A stretch of 64,000 nucleotides of DNA, taken from the NCBI GenBank assembly GCA_014549065.1, contig JACDOX010000016.1, positions 6,373,757 to 6,437,756 of the forward strand. The letters are read 5' to 3'. The notes under the pieces were generated by a model. That model saw only the letters and a program-made list of their open reading frames with translations. It made no database searches and was not told where the DNA came from. Positions 23,299 through 37,600 of the stretch are shown in pieces. The position numbers were made by a program, and so were the translations under genes. The stretch's first letter is position 1, and the number at the start of each line of letters is the position of its first letter. The DNA comes from Cardinalis cardinalis (taxonomy: Eukaryota; Chordata; Aves; Passeriformes; Cardinalidae).

Positions 23299-23323
23299 GA
23301 GCCGAGCCGAGCCGAGCCGAGCC
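23299..23323. repeat. (GAGCC)5 tandem repeat in the CpG island
   Basis: Five perfect GAGCC units lie inside the GC-rich region upstream of GRIA3. Such pentamers can vary in copy number between individuals and species. No function is implied. Confidence 0.9.
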
Positions 23324-23630
23324 GGGGCCGGCAGAGGAGGTCGGTGAGGTGGGGAGGTGGCCGCGTCCTGCCCGTGCCGGTGCCCGTGCCCGTTGCGCGG
23401 TGCGGGCGCCCCAGAACTTGCGGGCCCGGAGGCAGCAGAGGCGGCTCGGGGCTGGGGGCGGGAGGCCTGGTGATGGCCGGGGCAGGCGGGTGCCGCTGGG
23501 CCCCTCCTGAGGGGAGCGGGCTGGGGATAGACGTGAGNGCAGGGACTGCCGAGGGAGGGCTGGAAGGGGACACAGCAAGGGATGCCGAGGCGCCGTGCGT
23601 CTCCCGAAGGGGCTGCCGGCCCTGAGCCCG

Positions 23631-26600
23631 AGTTCTCCCCATCACTCCTCCAGTGCCAGCGCCTCAGCAGGGAAGCATCATCCGCCCACAGCGCTGTGAA
23701 GTGAAGAAAGACGAGTTGAATCCCACACGAGGGAATGTTAGGTCCTTCCCAACCTCCTCTAAAGGAAGGAACTCAAATAAAGTCTCCCCGTTTCATCCTG
23801 GATGCTGGAAAAAGACACAACATATGTGCCAGCTGATGAGCTGCCCCAGCACAGAGTGCACGGCAGGGCCAACCTGGTGGTCGCAGGGGAGCAGGAGGAT
23901 GGGTGGTGGACATCCCGTGTATCTTGGAACACCAGCCCTGAGACGCCCTCATATCCACAGGGAGCTGCTCTGTGTCCNCCTGAGTCAGGTTCTCTGTGAT
24001 CTTTCACCCATCTCCTTGACACTTCACTGTATGGATCCTACTTAGAGTGCTTTTCTTTTTGCTGCTTTGGGGCTAACAAAACTGTACAAAATGGAGACAG
24101 CGAAACAATACTAGGTGGAGTTGTCCATCTCATAGGCCTAGCAAAGACTGTTCTTCCCTTAATATTTGNTTTTCCTCTGATTTCAGTAGGTCACTTTACC
24201 TTGGTGCTGCTCTGCTTCTTTTTTTTATCTTAATCTTAGACTGTAGCATTATTTGAGTCAATGTTCAGTTCAGTTAGGGATAATATAAAATGTAGTTGGC
24301 TTTGCATTTGTAAAATAATCAACCAGTGCCACTGGCTGTAGCATCATGTCAAGGTGTAACATTGAAGATTGCTGCAGATTACTGCACAAATGCTGATGAA
24401 CATCAGAGATTCAAACCATTACTTTTGAAAGAAGCCAGAGGTAAAGGTGAAGAGCAGGGCACCACAGTCATGATGCAGGAGTGTAACACATGCTTTTAGA
24501 GACATGTGTGACACCTGCTCCCTCCAAGGTGCATGCTTTGGTTGCTTCACACATGCTTTGTGTTCCTTTATGAGAANCATTCCCAGAAGATGGAGACCGT
24601 TCCAGTTCAGGCAGAGTAGGGGTCAGGCTGCAGGGTGGATGGTAATGCTCCCTATTTAGATTGAGATGGCAGTTGTCACTTTATCTCTCTTTTTAAAGAA
24701 ATTATTTTCTGTATGGACAGGTGGGGTATAAAGTCCATGATTATATCTGTAGCACTCCTCAAGCTCAAAGCCCTTACACATATTACCTATGAATTCCTGT
24801 AAGCATCCCCATGANGCATGATTATATTCTTCTTTTACAGATATAAAAATTTAAAAATCAGGGAGAGCCACTGGCCCAGNTCACCTAAGCAGGAGGTTTC
24901 AGGCCCAGAATTAGCATCGTGAGCAGCAGCCTGGCTTTGCTGTAGAGCGCTCTGCTCACAAATGTCTTTTAGTAAGGACAGCAGATCTGAAAGCTACAGA
25001 CAGGTACAGGAAGTTTAGACATTAAGGACAGTTGTCAGAAGCATGTTCCTCTTAGCAAATAATTTCTCTGTCTTGTTCCCAACTACTTACCTTTTCCTAT
25101 TCTACAAACCTCCAGCCTATTTCTAATGTATTTTCTACAAATTCCTGCTGTCCTCTTTTTTTTGGTGTGCTTTGCTAGCAATCCTTTCTTCCTGTTCACT
25201 TGCTTTTGCAAAGTTCTCTCCATCTCTGCAGGCTGACGGCCACCTGCCACACTGACAGTTGATGATGCACTGAAAAAATGATGAAAGAAATTATGTATAA
25301 CATTATAGATGTTAGAACAAGGGAGGAGATAAAATAGNAAAATAGCCATGAATGAATGTGGCATGTGTCAGTCAGTTTCACACACTGCCAGCAGGGTGGG
25401 TACCTTGTCTCCAATAAAACGGTGCTTCACAGTCTAATCTACAAATGGACAGTCTTGTGGTGATCCAAAATGTATCTGTGCTGAGAGACAAATTTCCATT
25501 ATCACCCACATTCTACCTTCTGAAGCCCCTCACATGTTGTTATTATTCTCATTAGCATTTGGAATGTGCAGTTTGCTTTTTTGCTTATGCAGTTAGCCTT
25601 ATGGCATGATTAGCAGGTACAAATGGCACAACACCCATTCCATATGGACTTTGGAGAAATCCAGAGACCTCATCCCAGTTTATCTTTCTTACAGTGAACC
25701 CAGTATGTCCTGGGACAAAATGGTAGATTACTTGCCTTTATGTGGATATCGATGCTATGGAAATATTTATTTACTTTGCTGGGATGCTCAGTGACTTGAA
25801 TTAATGAGTTCCGTGGTAACTGAGGCCATGCCAGATGCTTTCCCAAACCTTCCCTTACTAAATACAACCAAGATTTTAGAGGATAATCAAGCTTCATGTT
25901 TAGATGATTTATAGTGTTCTGGGACACTGGGAATTCAGAGTATCTACCTGAGCAGGAGAAGGTAATGATTTATAATTAGCTAATGTGTTTTCATTGTAAT
26001 GTGTATTAGTGGATTAGGAAAATGCTATGGAATTTGGGACACAGCGTTCTCACTGTGCTTTCTGATGCTACTAGGCTAAACCCGTAGTGTTAGCATAAAG
26101 TCATGGCAGAATCTACAGGATTCTGTTGCTGAAGCTTCACCCTAACTGCAGTAAGTAGACTTTATTACTTTTGTCATTCCTGTTTCTAATTGCAAGAGAG
26201 AAGCTCAGGCAGAGAGATTCTAACAAATCTTGTGTTTCTCCCAGTGTGAACCAAATAACGTCATAATTGCTAATAAACGTATTATCAAATGTGTCTTACA
26301 CCTTTTTTGTTTGCTTGTTTTAAACCAGCTATTTCTTCATAAAAGCAAAGGATACACAACTAACCAATCTTCATGTCAANGTCAGTATTTTGATTAGCTA
26401 AAGTGATTAATTCTACAGTAGACAGTTAACAGATAGAGTGATAGTGGGGAGAGACAGAGGTGAAGATGGAAAGGGATTCAGGGACAAGATGATACTACAG
26501 ATAGAAGGAGTCAAGGGGAAAGTACAGTGTGAAAAGGGAAAATGAATACAGACCTTACAGTTTCATTTTGGAAAACAGGTCAAAAGGACATCTAGTTAAG

Positions 26601-28750
26601 ATCTGATTATGAGTGGCCATAGAACAAACTATTGAAGCTCTCCTGTTTACCTTTCATTACCAGGCAATAACAGAGACATAAAATGAAATTAGAAAGCTGC
26701 AGATGAGAGACAGTTTAACAAATATTCTGCTGTGAAGTTTACAGCTAATCTATAAAGCTGTCTTCTACACAATATTCTTGCCNAAATAATTGTTTTTAAA
26801 AGTTGGAAATTTTATGTGAATTAGCAGAGTAAATGCATTAGACTATCTAGTAAAACACTGTAGGGATTAATATTCAGAATTCATTGCAAAAAGCTGTTCC
26901 TTGCTGCCTCAAGAAAGACTTACTCCTCTTATTCATTATGAGAGTTAACAGTATGTCTGAAGTTCTTTGAAAGTTACTTTTTAATGGTTAGTTTTAGAGA
27001 CAGATTCAGAGACTACTTGAATCATTGATTTGTTGTTACNCATTTTTCCAAAGAACAGTTAACAGGTGAAATCCTAAAACCACAGAGATGTGTAGTNGGT
27101 TTATTACCCCTATCATTGGAGTAAAGATTGTACCAAATACATTCTGGCAGAATAATTGGGTCTGGCACATAAGAATATGTTCATAAGAACATGGAAGGTT
27201 GATCAAGATTTGTATAGGAAGAGGGTCAAAGAGAAAACTTGTTCATAAATAAAAGTCATTACTGGAATCTATTTCAACTTTAGGTAGCGAAAGCAAATTA
27301 ATCCAGCAACTTTTATCAGAACGTACATGGACTGTAACAGTAATAACATATCAATTACAATTGCACAACTAAGACACAAATGTGGAAACAGTCAGTATGG
27401 ACAAATATCATCATATTTCTTAGGTTTGTGGTATCTTTAGGATACATACTTCTAATTCTAAGAGCTACAGAGCTGTGCTAGAAATGTAGTGTTATTATAG
27501 TGCCATAATGTCAGAAACAATTTATATTACCTTCTGCTTTCCGATTAACTGTACACTAGGCACTGCTGCCGTAACACAACCCTGCAATTCTTACTTAAAC
27601 CTGTACTTTGCTGTGCTCATCTATATTTATTACATCAGGAAGCAGTAAATCAAATAAAAATGTTGTTGTATCCTCTATATAATGTTAATAAAGTGGATAC
27701 TCTCTTTTTTATTTTATACCTATGAATACAGTTTTCAAGAAATCTTGGGTGTTATATTCAATTCATACCCATTTCAATTGTGAAACATCTGACCACAGAA
27801 TATTTAATTTTTGTACATAATTACTGAAATATATTCTTCTTAAAGAGAATCTAGTTTAGATCCAAGTAGTGAATAATCACTTCAGTTGACTTTTTGGCAA
27901 TCAAAAGTCTGTTTTCCTANCTGTGTGCATTTGTATATTACCATAATTTACCACATTTCAGCTCAATTCTGCAGGAGTGTCTTCTAATGAAAACGTCATT
28001 GGAAAACAGCACATAGATTCTTAGAAATAGATGCTTAGACAAAAAGAATTTAAAATTTTCACTAGAGGNTTAAGGATTTCTGATTTTTCTTATCCACTTG
28101 ATCAGACAGACATTCCTATCCTCCCCTAAGCCAGCAGTCTGGTAGTTATAAAATTTTCAGAGTTATGCAAAAAACTGACTTTCAGTTCTCTTTTAATTTC
28201 AAAGAACTTGTTTTACTTTNGGTGTGAGCCTTTGCAGAACTAGGGTATGGAATCAACTCTCTTTTTATTTAGAATTCATTTAATTAATATAAATAAGGTA
28301 TTAGTTAATATGGGAAGGAAATTAGACAGAAAATGAACTTTGTCTTCTTTAGTCCTGGGGAACATAGTTTGTGGGATATTGGTCTCTCCCTTGCTTTGTC
28401 ACTGCTCAAGAAATATCACTTTGAATGTGNAAAGATTTCCTGATGTAACTGCTATGAAAAGAAAGCATTTACTTAGAAGAAAGAGGTCCATACAGCATAT
28501 ATGGTAAAAATTACTGGCTCTGGTAATTTAAAACCTTTTTATCCCTCTTACTTGGAGACCTGCATACCATCCAATTCCAACAGCTNGAGGTCTAACAAGG
28601 TAAGAAATAGAAGAAAACCACCAAGGATGATAGCAAACTGTCAATACAGGGAATTTACAGAGTGAGGGAAAGAGAGCTAACAGCTGCCCCCAGCCCCTGT
28701 TCTTTACCTGCCTAATTCTCCAGGTATCTGTCCCCTTGGAGAGAAACGAG
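23631..28750. other. GRIA3 upstream flank, no gene recognised
   Basis: The first 400 bp (to about 24040) is still moderately GC-rich and holds an open frame of 130 codons from a GTG, with no recognisable domain; I regard it as CpG-island shelf. After that the DNA is AT-rich. I see no exon, retroelement or RNA gene. A transcript divergent from GRIA3 could start here but nothing in the sequence demonstrates one. Confidence 0.5.
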
Positions 28751-28803
28751 GGAGAGGAGAGGAGAGGAGAGGAGAGGAGAGGAGAGGAGAGGAGAGGAGA
28801 GAG
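28751..28803. repeat. Pure (GGAGA)10 pentanucleotide repeat
   Basis: Ten perfect GGAGA units occupy 28751-28800, with a partial unit after them. The purity suggests a young, length-variable microsatellite. The strand is entirely purine, which can form triplex DNA. Confidence 0.97.
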
Positions 28804-31800
28804 AAACCAGATATCCTCCTCTCCTGAGCTTGGTCATTTCTTTTCTTTCTTAAGTACCAAGTCATTCATGCTTCCTAGAAACTTATGGGAAGAAATTCTA
28901 TAAGTAAAAAGGAACAAAAGGCAAGAAACCTAACCCCGCAACAAAATCATACTTTGTCACATTGTGAAGGACTTACATTGTCCATCTGCACAGAGCTGAA
29001 TTTCATCCAACATGATTTGTTTAATTGATTTCGGTGAGGTGAACTGACCCTAGAAGATGGTTACAGTTGTACACTTAGGTTGTTGTGAAAANCAACATGA
29101 TTCTAATAATCTGTAGTGTTTGGGAGAAAAGCAAATCCTTCAGAAACCCTAAGCCACTCAGAAACCCAGTGGCTTATTATTTGAAAAGTTCTGATATTAA
29201 CAANATAGCCAATGTTAACAGAAGTATTCTCATGATTTATGAAACTTCTATCCCTAATTAAAAGTTGTTTGGTTTTGTAAGTCACACCTTGTAGCAATTG
29301 TTCTGGGTCTTGATAATTACAGCATAAAACTGACTGCCTGTTTGATTGCTCTTTCAGCACAACAGAAGGCATAAGAAGCAAAAAAACCCCCACAATTGCA
29401 GAAGGGTTTTGTAATAGCAATTCTCACCTTATATCAACTTGAAGAGTCTTAAGCATTTTCCAGAAGATATGCAGTGCTCCTTATATAGCAAACTGAAGCT
29501 GACTGGCAATGGATTTACTCTCCTCAATTACCTTTTGTGGATTCTTCCGAAGTAGACCAGAAATGTCCCAAGGAGTCNACAGACCTGATTTACAGGAAAA
29601 GAGATATTTATTTATTTTCATCTGTTAGATGTTGTTTTAGNAGCAGTTTAACCCAAAATTGCTCTTGAACCTGTGAACTGCTAGAATCCTCTCCTCTTTT
29701 GAGTTCTCCTGGGTCCTCATAATCACTCAATAACAGCTAAGCACTCAAACACTAACATGAAGGTAGCACTGAATGTCTATTTTTAGGAACTTAGCCTAAC
29801 TCATGATGTTGCTAAAGCACCCTACTTTTGATGATGAAGCTCTGTTGTTTATACAACCATTGCTTTCAGTAAGTTTGAAAGCAGATTTCACAGTGTAACT
29901 GGCTCAGGCAAAGTCAAGGAAGGGGCACCCATCTGTTTGGTGTTCACAGTCCCACAGTTCTTTCTGTTGCTTTTCAAAATATACTGGATCAAATACTAAT
30001 CCAGTGTAAAGCACCTTAGATCAATGAAATAAATACTGCTTTAGAGTAGGGCAAATGGTCTCTGTTCAACTTTTCTGCAGTGTAAATGCAGTAAATATAT
30101 TTTTCATGGCANAAAAATTCTGATCAAGGCTGCACACCCTTGAGTGATTTATACATCAGATTTAACTTCCATGAGACTAAAATTTAGGCTTTCGCCCCTT
30201 TCATTTAAAAATTATTCCCAAATCTTCAATTTAATATTTGTTTTTACTGTTTAGCTTACTTGCATATGTACTCCATGAAGAACCCTGTTTAAAGAGTAAA
30301 AAAATAAAATAAAAAAAATTTCTTGCTTAAAATTATTATTTTACCTGTTATATTGCATTCTAAATATAACGAATATCAAATGTGATTGTTCCCCTTGCTA
30401 CTGGAGGCTCTGGTGCTACAGAGAACTGTTTAGAACTGTTTAGAACATCAAACCATAACGGATGCTCAATCTCAGATAATAATTTATGTCTTTTAGCAAA
30501 TACAAAACAATGAATGCAAATCAAGTCAAGTCCTTCCTTTCCATGAGTCAGATGCTATTTCCTTGGTACTTGTGATGCAGAAACCTAGAGTTTAATCTAA
30601 AAACCATTACATTCATTAAGCAGCATTCTATTGACTTCAATGGTCTTTGAATAAAGCTGATAGCCCATTTTGTTCCTACATATCCATAGTGTTGAGATAC
30701 AAGGGAGGCTAGGGAACAGCAGGAAAGTAAGGACTAGAATTTTTATGTTTAAAATAATTCATAAACTGTAATTCATTATACATTGGAAGGTTTAAAAAAC
30801 AAGANTATGAATTCTTTAAAAATTTTTTTAAAGAAGAAAGTGACAGAGAGGTCACCTTGTAGTTCTACCTTGAAACCCANTTACATAAAAATAACTTCTT
30901 TTCAGAAACAACAGCACTGCCTCCTGCACCTAAGTTATGACACTGACTTGGAGCAGCATCCACCTCCACAATTACTTTCATAGTGATTAACCAGTTAATT
31001 AAATTCCCCAAAGCAAGACAATTCAGGGTTGTCCTTAAGACCTTCTTGTTAATCAGCTGTAGGCAGTTACCACATAAGGGTTAGCTAAGAAGTGGCCAGT
31101 CTTATACAAGGTTTCTGTGGGGCTCTAATACTTAAAGTGTTATGTAGTGAATTGCGGAAATGCAAAGACATAATTTTAGACTTAAATTTGAAATTTCTCT
31201 CTTTTGTGTTGCAAAGCAGACATTATGCATTACTTTGACATACTGCTGTTATTTGCAATGTAATCTTGTATAATAATTAACTCCAACTGATCCACTGCAG
31301 TGCTTTNGCAAAGTATTGGGACCTATTAAATTGGACCACGAATACACAGTTGCTTTCCTTATTTCTAACATAATTATGCTGTTGAAGAAAAAAAACCCCA
31401 TAGATTACTGGAAAGGCATTGCTAAATAGATCCCCTTGCTGCTGTAAATTTCTGGAGTGCTGTTATAAAGTTTTGAAGCATTAAGTATATATGAAAAGTG
31501 ACATAATGGAAATCTTTTGGAAAGCATTTGTTTCTGTTATTCTTTAGGAAAAAATTCTGCTGTCAAAGGTGGAATCCAATGACAGCAGCATCAAAGGGTA
31601 TGTTTTNAGTGCAAGCTCATTCATAGCTTTAGGTCTACCCCATTGCACCAATTTCACACAATCCCTTATGCCTAAATATACACGAACCTTGAACCTGGCT
31701 TTGCTCTTGCAGCTGAATTCAACTTCTAAGTAGAGCAGCACTCTGAAAGTTTTCANTGAGGGGTTTTGCTTTAAGGCACATATGAAGTCATGTGTTTGCT

Positions 31801-34196
31801 GNATACATCTGATTGGATTATGGATTCAGCTTGGAAGATAAATATTCTCTCTTATGGATTCACTAATGTGTTGAGATAATGAAAAACAAGTATCTGTGCT
31901 AAGTAAGGAAGAAACAGGGCATTATTATAATTCTTTGTGAATTGAACCATAATGACTAGAGTTTTTCNAGATTGGCATCTCCTGGGCCCTGTAGTTTCTG
32001 AATCATTTATCTCCCACTTGGCTCTTGCTAGAAGACACCTGCCAGAATATATACCTCTGCTCAGTAGATGACCTTTGTCCCACATGGTCTGTCCCTCTGC
32101 AGAAGAATGCAGAGAGACGTCACCTCAGCTAGCTGTATTGTTGTAAATACAACAATGGCTAGCTGTAAAATATGGCTCATAGTGCCAGGAGTTGTCTCAA
32201 CTCCTGTTCAGCCAGTAGTCAATGGCAGATCTGTGTACAAATNATTACCAGCCCAGTGGTGTTTCTCTAACAGGGCAGTTCACATACAATTTTTGGGGAG
32301 AAGACCCTGCTTAACTCAGAAAAAGAGACTCAGGGATGACACTGTAATTCAGAGGATGAAAAAACATTCAGAAAAGGCAGAAATTGTTCCAGAACAACCC
32401 ATGAGTAAATTCTTAAAGAAACTCCTGTTACTGACAATTAACAGCCTGAGAAACANCCTGCAGAACTACTGTCAACCCAAGTAAACATTGGGCCATGATG
32501 GACATCTCCACATAGGCACAGGGCTGTGTGAGTGTGGTCATGTTCTCCAGATACCTTCTGCTGTTTTAGCTCAGGCCACAGCCTCCTCAACTGCAGCATG
32601 AGCTTTGCACAGGCTAAAAGAGCTATTTCACATTGGAGATGACTTTGGCAAGTTAGTAAGTGCTGAGATTGGTACTTAAAGCAAGACCAGAATCCAGCTG
32701 TTTCACTTGTTCTCAGTGAACATATTTTCCATACTTTGCACAATAATGAACCAAAAGTCAACAAATTTCTGCATATTTTCAGGATGAAATATTGATGCCA
32801 GTTTTTCATAACAGACTATACCTATAGTTCTCCTATTTACAAATAGGCATTGGTCCCCATATTGGTCCCCATAGCTTTAGACTCACATATGCCTTGATTA
32901 TGTTATATTTCAAAAAAGGTGATAATGATCTTCTAAAATAGATACATGAAAATAATTTTGTTAGAACTGTAGCTGTAAGCTAAAACCACAAAGATCAGCT
33001 GACAGCACTTCTCACATCCATCAGCAACACTCATTTTGATGACAAAACATAACTAAAATTTCCAAAATTGGTTCATCAGGGAAGATCTACCCTCTCTATT
33101 TAGTTCGTGTTCATCAAAAGACTTTTGCTGAATTAGTGAGGTTTTTGGAACATACAGGACCACTTAGACTACTCAAACCAANAGGAAGCTGAATGGCAGC
33201 TCTTAGTAGCAACAGCATTTTTCAAAGTTCTCAGACTGTCTCAAGGTCATCAGGCTAGATCTGATTGGTAAGTCTAGAAATATAAAAATATATATAAAGT
33301 AAGTAATATGAAGAAAGCTTGAGATAAGTTTTGGTCCCTTGTACAGTGAATTAGAAACCATCACTGGCATCAGACTGGACTCCAAGTCATTAGATGTCAA
33401 ATGCAAAAAGGAGGAAATACTATTCTAATTTTATTTTGATTAGGCCATGATCATCACATGTAAAAAAACATGCAGTACATGTCTGTGTACATTCCCCACA
33501 AANGAAATATATTTCTAATTCAGAAGGTTGAATACTTCCAACTGACCCAGAAATAAATACTTCCCAGCAGCTTTTTGAAAACAGAATTGTGGAATCCTAT
33601 GTATCTCTTGATTACTTGTACCAAACATATTCCTTTCAAGATTAAAAATGCACTTTCAAGCTCTTAGTTCTGCCAACTTGTCTGGGGCCCTGAGAGAGTC
33701 AAGTCATATTCTCTCCTTTCCCAATCTCACAACCAAGCACAGTCTTTAAAGGCTAAACAAGGCCTTCANTGGTTCCTGTGTGATACCACTGCCTTCTAAT
33801 TGCACCCCCAGTGACGTCCTTGCAGCCTGGAATTGGCAGTGAGGTTTATCGAGTGTNACACACTGAAACTTCTGAAGCTTACAGTCCTGTTGAAGTTGCT
33901 TATTAGAATCTGATGTCATGTGGAAGCTGTGTTGGCTCTTCCTGAAAAACAAAGCTCATTCTGAGACAGAAGTGAGAGAAATGAAAGCCTATTTTTGTCA
34001 CAAAAGGCAGCAAAACTGATTCTTAAAAGTGTGAGCAGTGCTGCTAAGTGGCTATGTGGAAGGAATACATTTTCCATTCTGGGCAGTACTGCTCACATGG
34101 GGCTTAGTGTGTATTTTAGCTCAATGGCTTTTCCTTCTATTCAGTAGAGCCCATGATTCCATCAGCTGAGTGGAGGGACATGAAGTGACCATGAAG
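28804..34196. other. Intergenic, AT-rich, no gene recognised
   Basis: This stretch has a short exact repeat (AGAACTGTTT twice near 30424-30442) and an A-rich tract at 30294. The longest open frame (32068-32484, plus, 138 codons with two ambiguous codons) shows no known motif. Otherwise nothing is visible. Confidence 0.5.
30294..30321. repeat. A-rich low-complexity tract
   Basis: A run of A with interspersed T (AAAAAAATAAAATAAAAAAAA). It could be an old poly-A tail, but no retrocopy or SINE body is recognisable before it. Confidence 0.6.
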
Positions 34197-34614
34197 TGGT
34201 GGAGTTCTGGATCCTGAGGGCAGCAAGGAGGGCACACAGAAAGCTCACTCCCCTGGACTCCAGCAGAGCAGATTTGGCCTCTTTGGGGATCTGCTTGGTA
34301 GAGTACAAGAGAGCTGGAGAGGAACTTTTTACAATGGCTTGTGGTGATGGGTCAAGGTGGAACAGCTTTAAACTGAAAGAGGGTAGATCCAGATTAGATG
34401 TTAGGAAAAAAATCTTTCTTGTGAGGCCCTGGGACAGATTGCCCAGNGAAGTTGTGGCTGCCCCATCCCTGGAAGTGTCCAAGGCCANGTTAGATGGGGC
34501 CCTGCGCAAGCTGGTCTAGTGGAAGGTATCCCATGGTAGCCCATGGCAGGTGGGTTAGAACTGGGTGATCTTTAAACTCCCTTCCAGCCCAAACCATTCT
34601 GTGATGTTATGATT
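34197..34614 (+). mobile_element. CR1 LINE fragment, 3' end
   Basis: This is a truncated CR1 non-LTR retrotransposon in plus orientation. From about 34310 the sequence follows the familiar avian CR1 3' region: CTTTAAACTGAAAGAGGGTA, then CTGCCCCATCCCTGGAAGTG, GTCTAGTGGAAGG, and CCATTCTGTGATGTTATGAT at the end. The part before 34310 (for example TTTGGCCTCTTTGGGGATCT) also resembles CR1 but is less certain. The open frame running through it is repeat-derived, not a host gene. There are no reverse-transcriptase motifs in this piece. Confidence 0.88.
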
Positions 34615-37600
34615 TCTACTCTAAATCAAAAATTGATTTAGAGATGAAAAGTAGTTTGATCTCAAAAGCATCTCTTTTATTCCAGGAGCAGCATTAAAAG
34701 GAAAGGTGTTTCACATAAACATGATAATATTCCTTATCTATGGATTCAGATTATTAGAAAACTGCCTATATCCTTGCCAATCCTTATCCGCCTTGCCTAA
34801 TGCTTTTCAGTGTTTCAAAGACATCAATAGGTATTCTCTAAATAGTGTGTTTCCCGAAAAAAATGGGATATTGAATTAAATAGCCTTGCAGATTTTGGGA
34901 GCNTGCTTCCATCTTCAGTAGGGTTTTTGCCAAAGAAAAATTACAGGCCTCAGGATATGTCCCTACATTCCACATGAAAAGTACTGAGATCATACCATAA
35001 CAATTTAGGAAGCCAAAAAGAATTTAGAAAGAAGCAAAGGTTAGGTAATATTGAAATATTTTCGTTGTTCAGCTGTAAATTCAGACATTGAGCACAGATT
35101 AACTGGATTTGGAACCATAGAAGTGACTGTAACACAGCAAGGTCAGGGCTGAATGAAATGACTAGAAATCGATCAAATGTGTGAAGTACTATGGGGGAAC
35201 AGGGCAGTTAATCGTTTCAAAACTTTACCCTGTAAAATGTACTGTACAGGATCGATGACAGAGGAGATAATAGAACAAACAGACTACCTCTCTTCCATAC
35301 AAAAATATGCTAGATTTGTGTTTGGTCTGATTAATTCAGCAAAATTTGGGTTGTTCATTAATGATGCTTCAATCCAAAGGTAGAGAAATTAGCTTTGGGA
35401 ACCTAGAGAGGATCTGTACTTCATTTAGACTTCTAAAAACCTATGTGGATATGAAGTATGTATTCTTTGGGTGCAAGAAATGCTGACTGCTTGGCATTCA
35501 TTTANTGGCAGTGGGATATGCATCTACAAGCCCTTTTGCCTGCTAGCACCAAGAGATTAACAATGCACCAATTCTTTGAGCCTTGGGGCCTGATTCTGTA
35601 TCATGGACGTCAATAGAAGCTTTGTCATTGACCTCAATGGGCACAGGCTCAAACACTAAAAGAACACATTATGTGATACACTTTTTTAAAAAAAAATGGC
35701 TTAGCAGTTTTGTGTTTGCACAACCAGGGGTGACTGACTGATGTAAAGAAACTGAAATAGAGAGATGACAAACAAGCTCTGATTCCCCAGTTAAGCAACT
35801 GACTCTACACCTGAACACAGTTNTAAAGCAGTCAGGATATCTGCACTGAATAGCTGCATTTTGCATTACATTTAAACTGTGAATAGTACCTCCTGAAACT
35901 AAGTTTCTAATTTAGGTACCTGAAAACAATATAAATCAGTGAGGGCAGCAGAAGCTCTGTAACTCTCAGAAGCTTGGTGACTTCGTGTGAAATATAGATG
36001 CAGGAGCCTATATGTAAGCAGGTCTGGATTAGAGAATTTTGTNTGCTGTATACTCAGAGCAGCTCTTCTCATTTCTCTGACATAAAAGGCTCTGCCTCCA
36101 GGAGTCCATCACTTGAATGAGGTGCTCAAATAAACGTGAGAAACTGCTGAGAGTAACTATTTAGCACTATATTCAGAGATGTAAGCAAGTTAATGCCTAC
36201 ATGTAGAAAAATATATACTTTGTAACCACATATAGTCAATGGCTGTGCTTTCACCTTCTAGCTTCAGCATTAATAAGAAACTCTTTTAGTTTTCCAAAAC
36301 TTAATCTATAAAGAGAACAACAGGGCCTGCATATACATATTCATGTGAAAAACCCTCGAGAGGAATAAAAGGCAAGAGAGCTGTTCATCTTCCTTACATA
36401 TTGAATGAATGAAGTCTCAGCTCTCCAGCTTTTTGAAGTGTTACTGGTCACCTCCATCATACATCATTGTTTCTGACCTGCACCTGAATGGTTTGCAAAC
36501 ACTTTGCAAACACTGAAAACAGCTGTGTGAATACTTTCAGCGAGAATGCTTGTTTGCTCAAATGGCTGTGATATCTTTTTTTCCAAAAACAGTCTTGAGG
36601 GAAAGAACATTTATTCTGTTGCTGGCATCTGTAAAAAGGGAGAGGAGTCCTTCTCTAGCCCTTCTAGACAAAAGTTGAGCACATCAGCAAGGACACTCTN
36701 TAGTGGGGGGGAATGTGGGGGGCGTAGAGGGGATGCTGCAGAAGTCTCCTCTTACTAGTAGGGGTTAGAGCTTCAACTCCAAGACACAAAGACTTTTTGT
36801 AATAACAAACCCCAAAACATTTTCTCAAAAGTCAGTATGATTATCACATNCCAGTGGTGCAGAATGTTTAATGCTGAGCAGCTAGCACATTTTATGAATT
36901 CATCACTTTGCTGTTGAACACTGGCATGCACTGATAGCTAGGCACAAAAAGCTCCAGCGCTGTACAGAAGTGGCATTCAGCCTTTGACAAGCGAAGAGCT
37001 ACTTTGTCATCAAACAGAGGCTCACAAAACCATGAAAGAATGGAGCGCATTTAAAATAGAGAAGTGTGTGCAGGCAGTTTATGCGAGAGTTAATACACTG
37101 CTCCAAACAAGGCAGCAGAATCTTTAGTCACAGCAGCATTTCTCAGGGCACAGACGATGCCCCAGACTCATTGGCTTTCTGTCACCAGTCTCAGAGGACA
37201 GTTCTGTGTAAGTCAATACAGTCCATATGTGTGTGGGCACAATCACACCTCTATTTTTTTGCTTTAAATTGCCTGGAGGCAGCTGCCATATCACCTTCAA
37301 GTCACTCTGTGATGTCTTAATCAAATGTTAACAAGGAGTGTGAGGCAGCATAGAAACCACAAATGGGATACAAAATACTTGAGCACCAAAATATGACATC
37401 TGAGATATCAATAACTGGCTACAGTTTTTGTTGCCTTTTGCATGCTTTTCTTAGATAGGATGGTACCTTTATTGCTTATTTCTTTTGAAGGAATGTAAAA
37501 ATAAATACCTTTTAAGCAAGACTGTGGTTTTAATAGGACACTTTTGGTCTATTTTGCATNACTTTATGCTGTCTGGTTGCCTGTATTACAGTAGCAGGTG

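Larger units (their letters stand above)
22120..23630 (-). promoter_or_regulatory. GRIA3: CpG island promoter and 5' UTR of GRIA3
   Basis: GC content and CpG frequency rise abruptly at about 22120 and fall again at about 23630, in an otherwise AT-rich, CpG-poor window. The island covers exon 1, the 5' part of intron 1, the 5' UTR and the presumed start region. It contains GC boxes, for example GTGGGCGGGCGGGG at about 23256-23269, five GAGCC units (23299-23323), and a short TG/GA microsatellite (23213-23236). CpG-island promoters are typical of neuronal receptor genes. The transcription start is not determinable from the sequence; a TTTAAA at 23193-23198 is a possible core element. Activity toward the right as well (divergent transcription) is possible but unsupported. 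Confidence 0.85.

Noticed and set aside
22180..23645. Many long overlapping open frames on both strands (up to 201 codons)
   Set aside because: They lie in the CpG island, where high GC removes stop codons in all frames. Only the GluA3 exon 1 frame has a recognisable product.
23653..24045. 130-codon plus frame beside the GRIA3 promoter
   Set aside because: It starts at a GTG, has no domain, and sits in CpG-island shelf sequence, with nothing to show transcription.
32068..32484. 138-codon plus frame
   Set aside because: No recognisable domain, two ambiguous codons, and no splice or repeat context.
34196..34519. 107-codon plus frame
   Set aside because: It is the translation of a CR1 3' fragment, not a host gene.
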